Made by a program: the position numbers and the translations under genes | Notes under the pieces: model-generated | Seen by the model: the letters and a program-made list of their open reading frames with translations, nothing else | What the model was told of the DNA's origin: nothing | Databases searched by the model: none | Assembly: GCF_021556485.1 (NCBI RefSeq) | Contig: NZ_JAKGBW010000002.1 | Span: 124,001-188,000 of the forward strand | DNA length: 64,000 bases | DNA from: Oceanobacillus alkalisoli | Lineage (GTDB): Bacteria > Bacillota > Bacilli > Bacillales > Amphibacillaceae | Direction: 5' to 3' | Part shown: piece after piece, positions 45,280-53,443 of the stretch | Layout: each line of letters begins with the position of its first letter | Position numbering within the stretch: the stretch's first letter is position 1

Positions 45280-46302
45280 ATGACGAACTATAATGCACAA
45301 TTAACGACTTCTGAAATCGCAGCGATTTGGACGTCTTACATGAATGACAGTATGAATCGATGTATATTAGAATATTTTTTGAAAGATGCCGAGGATATGG
45401 AAATTCGCTCACTTGTCCAGCAAGCCTATGATTTTACCAATACACATGTAACTAAATTAGAGCAACTTTTTATTAAAGAAGCCTTTCCGCTTCCTACTGG
45501 CTTTGGGAAGGAAGATATTAATCTGAATGCACCACGTTTATATACTGACGCATTTATGCTGGAATATATTGGATATTTAACTAGGGTTGGGTTACTTGCA
45601 TATAGCGGTTTAACGACTACTAGTGCCAGAAAAGATATTAAAACACTTTTTAAAGAAGGAATCATAGGAGTATTGGAGCTATATGACAAGGCGACAGATA
45701 TTTCCATGGATAAAGGGTTATATGTGAGACCTCCATATATTCCTTATCCAATGAAAACAGACATGATAGTTAGCAAGAAATATTTTAGTGGAATGAACCC
45801 ATTCAGCAGCAAACGACCATTGAATGCGGTGGAAATATCCTATCTCCATATGAATATACGGACAAATATGATTGGAGGGAAGCTCGCCATAAGCTTTGCG
45901 CAAACTTCAGCTATTAAGAAGGTGCAAGGTTGGATGCTCAGAGGAAGGGATATGACGAAGAAACATATTGAAATCTTTTCGAAAATTCTTGCTGATAATG
46001 ATATACAGGCACCCCTTTCGTCAGATATTTCGATTACAGATTCAACGATCCCTCCTTTTTCTGAAAAGCTAGGGATGTTCTTGTTCTCGGAGTTGTGTGC
46101 AATCGGAATCGGAAATTACGCATTGGCAGCCGGTGCCAGTCAGCGGAATGATCTTGTGGTGGGCTATGAACGTTTATCCCTTGAAGTCGCGCAATATGCA
46201 AAAGACGGTGCAGAAATTATGATAGAAAACGAATGGTTGGAGCAACCTCCTGGTACAGTCGATAAGGAAAAGCTAGCTAAAAATAAAACCAAGCATAATT
46301 AA
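45280..46302 (+). CDS. DUF3231 family protein
   Basis: 340 residues made of two similar helical halves (about 8-165 and 180-325), each starting with a SEIAAIWTSYMND- or NAVEISYLHMNIRT-like motif, as in DUF3231. The fold is ferritin-like; members are common in spore formers and of unknown function. Start behind TGGAGGTAA. Followed 37 bases later by a membrane protein gene on the same strand. Confidence 0.88.
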   Translation: MTNYNAQLTTSEIAAIWTSYMNDSMNRCILEYFLKDAEDMEIRSLVQQAYDFTNTHVTKLEQLFIKEAFPLPTGFGKEDINLNAPRLYTDAFMLEYIGYLTRVGLLAYSGLTTTSARKDIKTLFKEGIIGVLELYDKATDISMDKGLYVRPPYIPYPMKTDMIVSKKYFSGMNPFSSKRPLNAVEISYLHMNIRTNMIGGKLAISFAQTSAIKKVQGWMLRGRDMTKKHIEIFSKILADNDIQAPLSSDISITDSTIPPFSEKLGMFLFSELCAIGIGNYALAAGASQRNDLVVGYERLSLEVAQYAKDGAEIMIENEWLEQPPGTVDKEKLAKNKTKHN

Positions 46303-46339
46303 TCTCGTTTCAAACGTTTAATCTGTAGGATGTGAAAGG

Positions 46340-46807
46340 ATGAAGCAAACACCGCTCGAAAAAATATTTTGGAGTATTGCGCTGCCGGGCTTTGGACAGT
46401 TGTTGAATGGAAAAATTGTGAAAGGTCTTATTTTTATTACAGCAGAATTCATTATTAATGTGAAAGCGAATTTGAATCAGGTGATCATTTATAGTTTCCA
46501 TGGTGACATGCAAATGGCTATTGCGGAGACAAATTATCTCTGGCTTATGTTCTATCCGTGTGTGTATATGTTTGCGATTTGGGATGCTTATCGTGATGCT
46601 GGGGGAGGGAGGAATCCTTACTCTTTTCTTCCGTTTGTTTTCAGTGCATACTTTGGAACGGTTGGATTAATATATTCCTCCAACTTAAGAATTTTGGGTC
46701 TACTGATAGGACCTGTTTTCCTGCCGATTATATTTTTTGTGATAGGTGCGTGTATTGGGCTTGCTATCATAGCTATCATTCAACACATGAAAAAATCCCC
46801 TTCTTGA
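46340..46807 (+). CDS. Multi-pass membrane protein, unknown function
   Basis: 155 residues with three to four membrane segments. The N terminus SIALPGFGQLLNGKIVKGLIF resembles the P-G-x-G-Q-x-x-x-x-x-x-x-G motif of small TM2-like/DUF5683 proteins. No enzymatic motif. Start behind GTGAAAGGATG. It ends just before a terminator. Confidence 0.7.
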   Translation: MKQTPLEKIFWSIALPGFGQLLNGKIVKGLIFITAEFIINVKANLNQVIIYSFHGDMQMAIAETNYLWLMFYPCVYMFAIWDAYRDAGGGRNPYSFLPFVFSAYFGTVGLIYSSNLRILGLLIGPVFLPIIFFVIGACIGLAIIAIIQHMKKSPS

Positions 46808-46830
46808 AAAAGGGGATTCCGCTTTTTTTC
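46791..46830. terminator. Bidirectional terminator
   Basis: AAATCCCCTT pairs with AAGGGGATT, with T/A-runs on both sides; it overlaps the last codons of the plus-strand gene and serves the SMR operon as well. Confidence 0.8.
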
Positions 46831-46834
46831 CGAT

Positions 46835-47149
46835 TTATGAAATCAGTTTCAAACCAACTGCAGCTCCAAGAACCATACCTATGAAAACAATCCTTTTCCA
46901 GTCCTTAGATTCGCCGTAAATCAGCATACCTAAAATTGCTCCACCAGAAGCGCCAATCCCTGTCCAAATCGCATAAGCCGTTCCCATCGGAAGAGTTATC
47001 ATGGCGTAAGCAAGAAGAATAAAACTAGCACCAAACCCAAGAATTAATAAAGCTAATGCTTTAAAGTTTCGGTCGATATGCAATTTATTAATCATGGCAA
47101 CACCGAACATTTCAAATAAACCTGCCAAAACTAACGCAGTCCATGCCAT
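46835..47149 (-). CDS. SMR exporter subunit (YkkD-like)
   Basis: 104 residues with four membrane helices of the small multidrug resistance fold. The essential glutamate is in LAGLFEMFGVA (about residue 13), and GTAYAIWTGIGASGG (about 56-70) is the family signature. The start codon overlaps the stop of its partner by one base. It works as a heterodimer with the next protein to export guanidinium or small cations. Confidence 0.93.
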   Translation of the reverse strand: MAWTALVLAGLFEMFGVAMINKLHIDRNFKALALLILGFGASFILLAYAMITLPMGTAYAIWTGIGASGGAILGMLIYGESKDWKRIVFIGMVLGAAVGLKLIS

Positions 47150-47490
47150 TAGGATTCACCGCCTTCCTGAGTTTTATCCGGTGTCACTAATTTCAAACCA
47201 ACGACACCTGTTAATAAAACAAGAATTAATAATACTTTACCTAACACAAATGGCTCCCCGAAGAATACAATCTCCGAGAAAACAGTTCCCGCCGTTCCTA
47301 AGCCGACAAAAACCGCATATACCGTACCGACCGGGAGTTTCCTTCCAGCCATAATCATTAAATAGAAGCTGACGAAGATAGCAACTATGGTTCCAACCCA
47401 CGTCCAAAAATCATGTGCATGCTTTAAACCAATCACCCAAAAAATTTCAAAGAAAGCAGCAATAAATACTTTCATCCATTCATTATTCAT
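47149..47490 (-). CDS. SMR exporter subunit (YkkC-like)
   Basis: 113 residues, four membrane helices, with the key glutamate in [13 protein letters not shown] (about residue 13) and [15 protein letters not shown] (about 55-69). First gene of the pair, behind TTGGAGGTG. It is preceded by a guanidine-I riboswitch, so the pair is most likely a guanidinium exporter (Gdx class), as known for riboswitch-linked SMR genes. Confidence 0.93.
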   Translation of the reverse strand: MNNEWMKVFIAAFFEIFWVIGLKHAHDFWTWVGTIVAIFVSFYLMIMAGRKLPVGTVYAVFVGLGTAGTVFSEIVFFGEPFVLGKVLLILVLLTGVVGLKLVTPDKTQEGGES

Positions 47491-47519
47491 TTGTATTGCA
47501 CCTCCAAATTTAGTTTCCC

Positions 47520-47652
47520 CGGAAAAACAAAAAAAGCCTGGGAGAAACTGTAAAATACAGTATCTCCCAGGCTTTTATCCTTCCGTGGCACAGCAAAGCT
47601 GCGAGTTTTCTCTCGGTCTCAGACCAACAAAGTTGCGGAACCCTAGAAAACA
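47520..47652 (-). promoter_or_regulatory. Guanidine-I (ykkC) riboswitch and terminator
   Basis: On the minus strand the aptamer reads CTAGGGTTCCG, TGGTCTGAGACCGAGAGAAAA-like core (split) and CCACGGAAGGATAAAAGCC, the conserved ykkC blocks. The expression platform follows: GCCTGGGAGA (47572-47563 side) pairs with TCTCCCAGGC (47545-47536 side) and ends in a T-run. Known mechanism: guanidinium binding prevents termination. It covers an antisense ORF that is not real. Confidence 0.95.
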
Positions 47653-47804
47653 TTCAACTTATGCAATTAATGTATACTATAAAGGAGTGGGAGTGTTTTT
47701 TCAAGAGGAAAGACTTGAATATTTCAACCAAGCTTTTGTATTGGAATAGACTAGACCTAAACAAGTATACTATAAGATAATGACAAGCTAGAAGAGGAGA
47801 ACCT

Positions 47805-49265
47805 ATGACGAAAACATTCAATTTCAACTTGGAGAACACCTATAGTGAACTTCCTGAGATTTTTTACCAAAAATTGACCCCGAATCCGGTTGCGGCACCC
47901 CAACTTGTTTTCTATAATGAGGAACTTGGCAAAGCACTTGGACTTAACAATGAACAAATGCAGCATGAGGATGCTGTTGCTGTATATGCGGGAAATGCTC
48001 TTCCGCCAAATGCGATCCCTCTTGCCCAAAGTTATGCTGGTCATCAATTCGGCCATTTCACGATGCTCGGTGATGGACGTGCCATGCTGCTTGGAGAACA
48101 AGTGACACCGGATTTCAAACGCTTCGATATTCAACTGAAAGGAGCGGGGAGGACAGCGTATTCTCGTGGTGGCGATGGTCGGGCGGCGCTCGGACCAATG
48201 ATTAGGGAGTATATTGTTAGTGAAGCGATGCACGAATTAAAAATCCCAACGACAAGGGGTCTCGCAGTGGTGACGACAGGGGAGGGGATTCAACGGGAAA
48301 CGAGATTACCTGGTGCGATTTTGACGAGGGTTGCCGCCAGTCATATTCGGGTAGGAACATTTGAATTCGCAGCACACTTCGGTGAGATTGAGGAACTTGT
48401 GCAACTTGCTGATTATACGATGGAGCGACATGATCCAGAAGTAAAACAAGCGGATAATCCCTACCTCGCTTTCCTAAGAAATGTGGTTGAACGGCAGGCG
48501 GGGTTAATTGCAAAATGGCAGCTTGTCGGTTTCATCCATGGCGTGATGAATACGGATAACATGACGATCAGCGGTGAAACGATCGATTATGGACCGTGTG
48601 CTTTCATGGATGCATATCATCAAGAAGCTGTATTTAGTTCGATTGATTTGAATGGACGTTATGCTTACCGGAATCAGCCGAGCATTGCTGCATGGAACCT
48701 CGCGCGTTTTGCGGAAACACTGCTGCCTTTACTCGGTAAGAGCAAAGAGGAAGCCTTGGAATATGCGCAAGATGCTATTTCGGAATTTGGTCCCTTATAT
48801 CAGAAATATTGGCTGCAAGGGATGCGGCAGAAACTCGGGATCTTTGGTGAAAGAGAAGGAGACGAAGCTCTCATTGAAGAATTGCTCACATTGATGCAGC
48901 ATTATCATGCCGATTATACGAATACATTCCTAGCATTAACTTATGATAAGGAAGAAGATTTTCCGCTTGGACGGATGGATGAATTCATAAATTGGAAAAT
49001 CAAATGGCAAGAGCGGCTTGAATCGCAAGAAGAAACGAAGGATGCAAGCATCAAACTTATGCATGAACATAATCCCGCATTGATTCCGAGGAATCAGTGG
49101 GTAGAGGAAGCGATAGAAGCTGCTGTAGAGGAGGAGGATTACAACGTGGCAGAAAAATTAATCCATGTCTTGAAAAGTCCATATGCCCATACAGATGTAC
49201 AGAAAGAATTTGCGAAAAGAGATTATGATACAGGCACAAGTTTTCAAACATTTTGCGGGACATAA
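47805..49265 (+). CDS. selO: SelO/YdiU protein adenylyltransferase
   Basis: 486 residues of the SelO pseudokinase family, which AMPylates proteins on Ser/Thr/Tyr using ATP bound upside-down. Conserved blocks: [10 protein letters not shown] (about 68-77), [11 protein letters not shown] (about 81), [27 protein letters not shown] (in part, about 108-134) and [25 protein letters not shown] (in part, about 245-269). In bacteria it guards redox proteins, which suits the redox theme of the window. Start behind AAGAGGAG. Confidence 0.95.
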   Translation: MTKTFNFNLENTYSELPEIFYQKLTPNPVAAPQLVFYNEELGKALGLNNEQMQHEDAVAVYAGNALPPNAIPLAQSYAGHQFGHFTMLGDGRAMLLGEQVTPDFKRFDIQLKGAGRTAYSRGGDGRAALGPMIREYIVSEAMHELKIPTTRGLAVVTTGEGIQRETRLPGAILTRVAASHIRVGTFEFAAHFGEIEELVQLADYTMERHDPEVKQADNPYLAFLRNVVERQAGLIAKWQLVGFIHGVMNTDNMTISGETIDYGPCAFMDAYHQEAVFSSIDLNGRYAYRNQPSIAAWNLARFAETLLPLLGKSKEEALEYAQDAISEFGPLYQKYWLQGMRQKLGIFGEREGDEALIEELLTLMQHYHADYTNTFLALTYDKEEDFPLGRMDEFINWKIKWQERLESQEETKDASIKLMHEHNPALIPRNQWVEEAIEAAVEEEDYNVAEKLIHVLKSPYAHTDVQKEFAKRDYDTGTSFQTFCGT

Positions 49266-49267
49266 AC

Positions 49268-49313
49268 ATAAAAAAAGAGAAAGAAGCACTTTCTTGCGTT
49301 TCTTTCTCTTTTT
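49268..49313. terminator. Bidirectional terminator between selO and larA
   Basis: AAAAAGAGAAAGAA pairs with TTTCTTTCTCTTTTT around CTTTCTTG. Confidence 0.85.
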
Positions 49314-49326
49314 TTCATGATTGATA

Positions 49327-50604
49327 TTATTTTACAATTGCTTCTTCCTCTACGTAAGGTATTGTTAGTGGTCCAAGGGGTAAAACAGCAACTGTCATGT
49401 CGGGACCATACTTTGCCTTCAGGTCTTTTAACGTTTGTTCTATATCCCTTGTTGGTTTTAACATGGATGCTTTAACTTGCTCATCTGTCAGTTTGGAATA
49501 CACATAAACATTTGCCCAAACTTGGATGACTGCCTGCTTCTGAACTTGCCACTGATCGAACATTTCAAATTCCGGATCGTTAATCAAGTCAAGTAACTCT
49601 TGGGGTGTATCAGCAAAATCAAAAATCTTTGCATAGTTACCATGGTCAGGTAATCCATCAGAACATTCTGCTGCAATAATAATTGAACCACCTTCTTTTA
49701 CAATTTTATGGGCAGCACTCATCCCTTTTACTGCTTGGTAAAGGTTCTGATCGAGGGGATAACCTGAATTCGATGTGACGACTACATCAAAACGCTCTTC
49801 ACAACGAAACATCGCATGTTCTTTTGCAAAGGCGCAACCTTTGTCATGCGCTTCATACAGCTCTCCAGCAAATACATTTGTAATTTCTTTTTCTCGATTT
49901 AATGTCACGTTCAGCATGAAATCAGGCTTACACATTCTATTGATCTCTCTTGTCATTTCTTGAAGAGGATTATCAACCATGTTACCCCAAGTAGAAAGCG
50001 GATCTCCAATCATACGTGCATTATGGAAAGTAAGAATCGTTTCAATTCCCGCAATCCCGGGCATAATCCCTTTTGGACCACCTGAAAAGCCGGCGAAAAA
50101 GTGGGGTTCGATAAAGCCAGTAACAATCCGAAAGTCTGCTTCCACATAATCCTTGTTTAAATAAACATCACAACCAAATTTACTCTTGCCTAGATTGACA
50201 AGGGTTTCTTTATTATGACATTGATTATTGATAATACGGATATTATCCACTACCCATTCGCCAAGCATTTCGATGAATTCTGCTCTTGTTTGATCACGAT
50301 GTGTGCCTGTACCATTAATAATGACAAAGTTTTCATGCGGAATATGTTCGAGTTCCTTGATTAGAAAAGGAACAAGAATATGATTGGGAGTAGGACGAGT
50401 AATATCACTTATAACGATAGCTACCGTATCCGTTGCTTTGACCTGATCTCGTAAGGCGCCCATTCCGATTGGGTTTCTAGCGGCATCAAGTAGCGCTTTC
50501 TGTTCATCTTCCACTTTCGGTAAATTTGTAGGTTCGATGATGAACGAGTTATCCGGTAAATCTACAGTTAATCCTTCTTTACCATATAAAATATCTGTTT
50601 TCAT
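49327..50604 (-). CDS. larA: LarA-family nickel-dependent racemase/epimerase
   Basis: 425 residues. LarA enzymes use a nickel-pincer nucleotide to racemise or epimerise alpha-hydroxy acids. Conserved SDITRPTP (about residue 66), NGTGTHR (about 97, histidine H) and TGFIEPHFFAGFSGGPKGIMPG (in part, about 161-180, with the cofactor-linking lysine) are present. No larB, larC or larE cofactor genes are in the window. It lies 14 bases after glycerate kinase in one operon, which hints at a glycerate-type hydroxy acid as substrate (inference). Confidence 0.9.
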   Translation of the reverse strand: MKTDILYGKEGLTVDLPDNSFIIEPTNLPKVEDEQKALLDAARNPIGMGALRDQVKATDTVAIVISDITRPTPNHILVPFLIKELEHIPHENFVIINGTGTHRDQTRAEFIEMLGEWVVDNIRIINNQCHNKETLVNLGKSKFGCDVYLNKDYVEADFRIVTGFIEPHFFAGFSGGPKGIMPGIAGIETILTFHNARMIGDPLSTWGNMVDNPLQEMTREINRMCKPDFMLNVTLNREKEITNVFAGELYEAHDKGCAFAKEHAMFRCEERFDVVVTSNSGYPLDQNLYQAVKGMSAAHKIVKEGGSIIIAAECSDGLPDHGNYAKIFDFADTPQELLDLINDPEFEMFDQWQVQKQAVIQVWANVYVYSKLTDEQVKASMLKPTRDIEQTLKDLKAKYGPDMTVAVLPLGPLTIPYVEEEAIVK

Positions 50605-50618
50605 TTATATCCCTCATT

Positions 50619-51749
50619 TTATTGAGAAAAATACGTACGCATTATTTGCTCCGTTGCATTGGTCAATAATTCGGAAGCACGTTGGATTGCATGCCCCAAT
50701 TCCATCGGTTCATTGATCATGCTGTTAACGCTGACAACGCCATATTTATATAAAGCTTCAATACCAGGACCAACAGAACCAGCAATAATAATTGTCGGTA
50801 TGTTTGCTTTTTTTGCAGCCTGTGCAACGCCCATTGGTGTTTTACCAGAAGCAGTCTGGTGGTCAACTTTTCCTTCACCAGTTAAAACAATATCCGCTTG
50901 TTCAAGATAAGCATTAAAATTGCTGTATTTTAAAACAACATCAATTCCTCGTTGCATTTCACTTGGAAAAAATGCCTGAAAGGCACCACCAATTCCACCA
51001 GCTGCACCCGCTCCGGGAGCATGATGCAGATGAACTCCAGTAACTTCAGCAACCATATCCGCCCAGTGGGTAAGATTATTATCAAGTATTTTTATGTCGT
51101 CTGCATCAGCTCCTTTCTGCGGGCCGAAAACATAGGAGGCACCATTCGTACCGATTAATGGATTTTCGACGTCAGACGCAATGACGAATTTGCAGCTTGC
51201 AATTCGTTCATCAAATTTTTCAAGGTCGATACGATTTATCCGATGTAATTCACCACCCCCGTATCCAATCTCTTTTCCTTTATCATCCATTAATTGCAAG
51301 CCCAAAGCCTGAAGCATTCCTGCGCCACCATCATTTGTTGCGGATCCTCCAATAGCTAGAATGAAAGAAGTATAGCCGTCATCCAAAGCTTGTTTTATAA
51401 GTTGACCAGTTCCGTACGTCGTGGCAGAAAGGGGAGCAAGTTTTTCTTTTGGCACGAGATCGAGTCCAGAAGCCTTTGCCATCTCAATCACACATGTTTT
51501 CTCATCTCCGAGAATTCCGTATTCAGCCGTGATTTCAAAACCTAACGGATCGATTGCATGTACGGTTTTAATAACACCTGCTGTAGCGGCTACGAGTGTT
51601 TCCATCGTTCCTTCTCCACCGTCCGCCATGGGAACATGTATGGTGCGAGCATGAGGGAAGCAGCGTTTAATACCTCTATCCATTGCTTCAACGGCTTCAG
51701 TTGCTGATAGACTGCCTTTAAATGAATCTGGTGCTATAATAATATCCAA
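50619..51749 (-). CDS. Glycerate kinase (GlxK/GarK type)
   Basis: 376 residues of glycerate kinase type 1. IIIAPDSFKGSLSA (about 3-16), PMADGGEGTMETL (about 40-52), GIGGSATNDGG-like LAIGGSATNDGGAGML (about 127-142) and LTGEGKVDHQT (about 287-297) are all intact. It phosphorylates D-glycerate with ATP to 2- or 3-phosphoglycerate. TTG 51749 is the start, behind AGGAGTGAT. It heads the glxK-larA operon, divergent from the CdaR-like regulator. Confidence 0.95.
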   Translation of the reverse strand: MDIIIAPDSFKGSLSATEAVEAMDRGIKRCFPHARTIHVPMADGGEGTMETLVAATAGVIKTVHAIDPLGFEITAEYGILGDEKTCVIEMAKASGLDLVPKEKLAPLSATTYGTGQLIKQALDDGYTSFILAIGGSATNDGGAGMLQALGLQLMDDKGKEIGYGGGELHRINRIDLEKFDERIASCKFVIASDVENPLIGTNGASYVFGPQKGADADDIKILDNNLTHWADMVAEVTGVHLHHAPGAGAAGGIGGAFQAFFPSEMQRGIDVVLKYSNFNAYLEQADIVLTGEGKVDHQTASGKTPMGVAQAAKKANIPTIIIAGSVGPGIEALYKYGVVSVNSMINEPMELGHAIQRASELLTNATEQIMRTYFSQ

Positions 51750-51765
51750 AAAAACATCACTCCTA

Positions 51766-51779
51766 GGTAAGCGTTTACA
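51766..51779 (-). promoter_or_regulatory. Candidate cre (CcpA) site
   Basis: On the minus strand TGTAAACGCTTACC fits the cre consensus TGNAANCGNWNNCA except for the last base. It lies 17 bases before the glycerate kinase start codon, suggesting catabolite repression of the operon. Confidence 0.65.
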
Positions 51780-51804
51780 TTCTGTTAAATAAATTATAGA
51801 TGCA

Positions 51805-51838
51805 TTGACATCATTTGTATATGGTTATACTATACAAA
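51805..51838 (+). promoter_or_regulatory. cdaR-like promoter with overlapping inverted repeat
   Basis: -35 TTGACA (51805-51810), 17-base spacer, -10 TACTAT (51828-51833). The perfect inverted repeat TTTGTATA (51814-51821) - N9 - TATACAAA (51831-51838) covers the -10 box and the divergent control region. It is a good candidate operator for the regulator encoded just downstream. Confidence 0.65.
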
Positions 51839-51894
51839 TATTAAGACTATTATTAAGTTATTTATGTGTATTATAACTATTAGGAGGTGATTTT

Positions 51895-52992
51895 TTGCTG
51901 ACAAGGGATATTGCTAACTCTATTGTGAACGAAACATCTCTACGGATAAAGCGGAATGTCAATATTATGGACACAGATGGAAAAATCATTGCATCCATGG
52001 ATGATTCTCGAATTGATACAGTACATAAAGGGGCGAAAGAAGTAATTCAAACAGGAGAAAGTATTCATATTTACTCTGTGCAGGACAAAGATTGGGAAGG
52101 GGCCCAACCTGGAATTAATCTTCCTATCGTATTCCAAGATAAAGTGATTGGTGTCATAGGGATAACTGGGGATCCAAATAAAATGGGGAATATTGGAGAA
52201 TTAGTAAAAATGACTACAGAGCTTATGATCAATCAAGAATTTATTGCTTCCCAACTTGAATGGAAACAGCGTATGAAAGAAATGGTGATTGAACAACTTT
52301 TAAAAGAACACCCTTCTTTTAGCAAGGTAGAACGTGGTATTAGTTTGCTTGAGTTGGATTTTACGCCACCATTTTTAGGAATAGTTATAGAATTTGATAG
52401 GCAAATATTCCAAAGACAAGCTATCATTCGCCGCGTTGAAACATTACTCGGAGTAGATAAAACAATTGCTGGATTTATCAGTATACATAAGCTGCATATC
52501 GCGATGTGTCAAATCAATGAGAAACTCTTGACTAGGAAAATGAAAGACATTCATGAATTAATGCAAAGGCTATCTCTCTCCGGAAGAATTTCTTATAGCT
52601 TGCCATTCATTCATCAGCTTGAATTTCATCAAGCTTATGTAGATTGTAATTTAGCGCTTCGTGTTAGTGATCGTAGTATTGTATCTTTTGCAAACATAGA
52701 AGTAGAAGGATTAATTCATGAATTAGATGACAGACTATCCAAACGTTTTGCGAAGAGGGTACTGCAAAACATAAGCGAAACTAAGCAAATGAATCTTCAA
52801 TTCTTTCTTGATCATAATCTCAATATCCAAAAAGCAGCAGATGCATTATTTCTGCATCGGAACACATTGATTTATCGGCTGAATAAGATTCAAGAAGAGA
52901 CGGGTTACGATCCGCGCATCTTTCATGATGCCCTTGTTTTGCAATTTGCATTATGGATATTTAAATACAGGGAACAGGAACGAAACGAATAA
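51895..52992 (+). CDS. CdaR-family sugar-diacid/glycerate regulator
   Basis: 365 residues. N-terminal sugar-diacid recognition domain (about 4-135: IVNETSLRIKRNVNIMDTDGKIIASMD in part), a central GGDEF-like degenerate part, and a C-terminal PucR-type HTH (about 290-350: NIQKAADALFLHRNTLIYRLNKI). CdaR proteins activate glycerate/glucarate/galactarate use; the divergent glxK-larA operon is the obvious target. TTG 51895 follows TAGGAGGTGA. Confidence 0.93.
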   Translation: MLTRDIANSIVNETSLRIKRNVNIMDTDGKIIASMDDSRIDTVHKGAKEVIQTGESIHIYSVQDKDWEGAQPGINLPIVFQDKVIGVIGITGDPNKMGNIGELVKMTTELMINQEFIASQLEWKQRMKEMVIEQLLKEHPSFSKVERGISLLELDFTPPFLGIVIEFDRQIFQRQAIIRRVETLLGVDKTIAGFISIHKLHIAMCQINEKLLTRKMKDIHELMQRLSLSGRISYSLPFIHQLEFHQAYVDCNLALRVSDRSIVSFANIEVEGLIHELDDRLSKRFAKRVLQNISETKQMNLQFFLDHNLNIQKAADALFLHRNTLIYRLNKIQEETGYDPRIFHDALVLQFALWIFKYREQERNE

Positions 52993-53063
52993 ATTTAAAA
53001 AAATGTGTTTATCCATTGAAAAAGTAATTTAATTCTGATAAGATAACATCATCAATTGAAACG

Positions 53064-53138
53064 TTATGTGTAACTGGCGTAAACGCGGAGACCACCGCGG
53101 GGGAGCACATAATGAAATCATGTCGATCGCCTGGGCAG
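53064..53138 (+). promoter_or_regulatory. ZTP riboswitch aptamer
   Basis: ATGTGTAACTGGCG, ACCACCGCGGGGGAGCACAT and, after a linker, CGCCTGGGCA are the conserved parts of the pfl/ZTP aptamer. ATGTG (53066-53070) pairs with CACAT to close it, and the GGCG/CGCC pseudoknot is possible. ZTP/ZMP signals a shortage of 10-formyl-tetrahydrofolate. It stands 300 bases before serA, upstream of a glycine aptamer. Confidence 0.93.
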
Positions 53139-53139
53139 A

Positions 53140-53170
53140 GGTAAGGGATTTTTAACTCCTTGCCTTTTTA
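53140..53170 (+). terminator. Terminator belonging to the ZTP riboswitch
   Basis: GGTAAGG (53140-53146) pairs with CCTTGCC (53158-53164), followed by TTTTTA, 2 bases after the aptamer; ligand binding should block it. Confidence 0.85.
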
Positions 53171-53175
53171 TGTTT

Positions 53176-53199
53176 AAGGAGGCGACGTGATTGAATAGA
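53176..53199 (+). other. Ribosome site and 3-codon frame between the two riboswitches
   Basis: TTAAGGAGGCGAC is followed by GTG ATT GAA TAG (53187-53198). A perfect Shine-Dalgarno before a three-codon frame is either a leftover of a gene start or a very short leader peptide. Confidence 0.4.
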
Positions 53200-53223
53200 A
53201 TATTCAAAAGCGACGAATGTTAT

Positions 53224-53310
53224 GGGTGACACTATAACGGGAGCGGCTTCTGGAGAGAATGCATATGCATCGCCGAAGGGTTCAAAATCTCAGGCAAAAG
53301 GACAGAAGAA
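53224..53310 (+). promoter_or_regulatory. Glycine riboswitch (single aptamer)
   Basis: CTGGAGAGAATGC, GCATCGCCGAAGGG and ATCTCAGGCAAAAGGACAGA are the signature blocks of the glycine aptamer. Only one aptamer is present, instead of the common tandem pair. With the terminator that follows it controls serA. Confidence 0.9.
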
Positions 53311-53346
53311 CAACAAAGGTTTATTTGTTGTTTTCTAGATCTTTCT

Positions 53347-53376
53347 GAGATTGGAGTTTTTTTCCAGTCTCTTTTT
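53347..53376 (+). terminator. Terminator belonging to the glycine riboswitch
   Basis: GAGATTGGA (53347-53355) pairs with TCCAGTCTC (53363-53371) with one G-U pair, then TTTTT, 68 bases before the serA start. Confidence 0.85.
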
Positions 53377-53443
53377 ATGTTTCTAGGCTGCGTTTTGGAG
53401 ATTAGAAAGAAAAGTTCAAATAAAAAGGAGAAAGAGTAGAGAA

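Noticed and set aside
47387-47749. 120-codon ORF antisense to the SMR operon leader
   Set aside because: It reads across the guanidine-I riboswitch and its terminator on the wrong strand.
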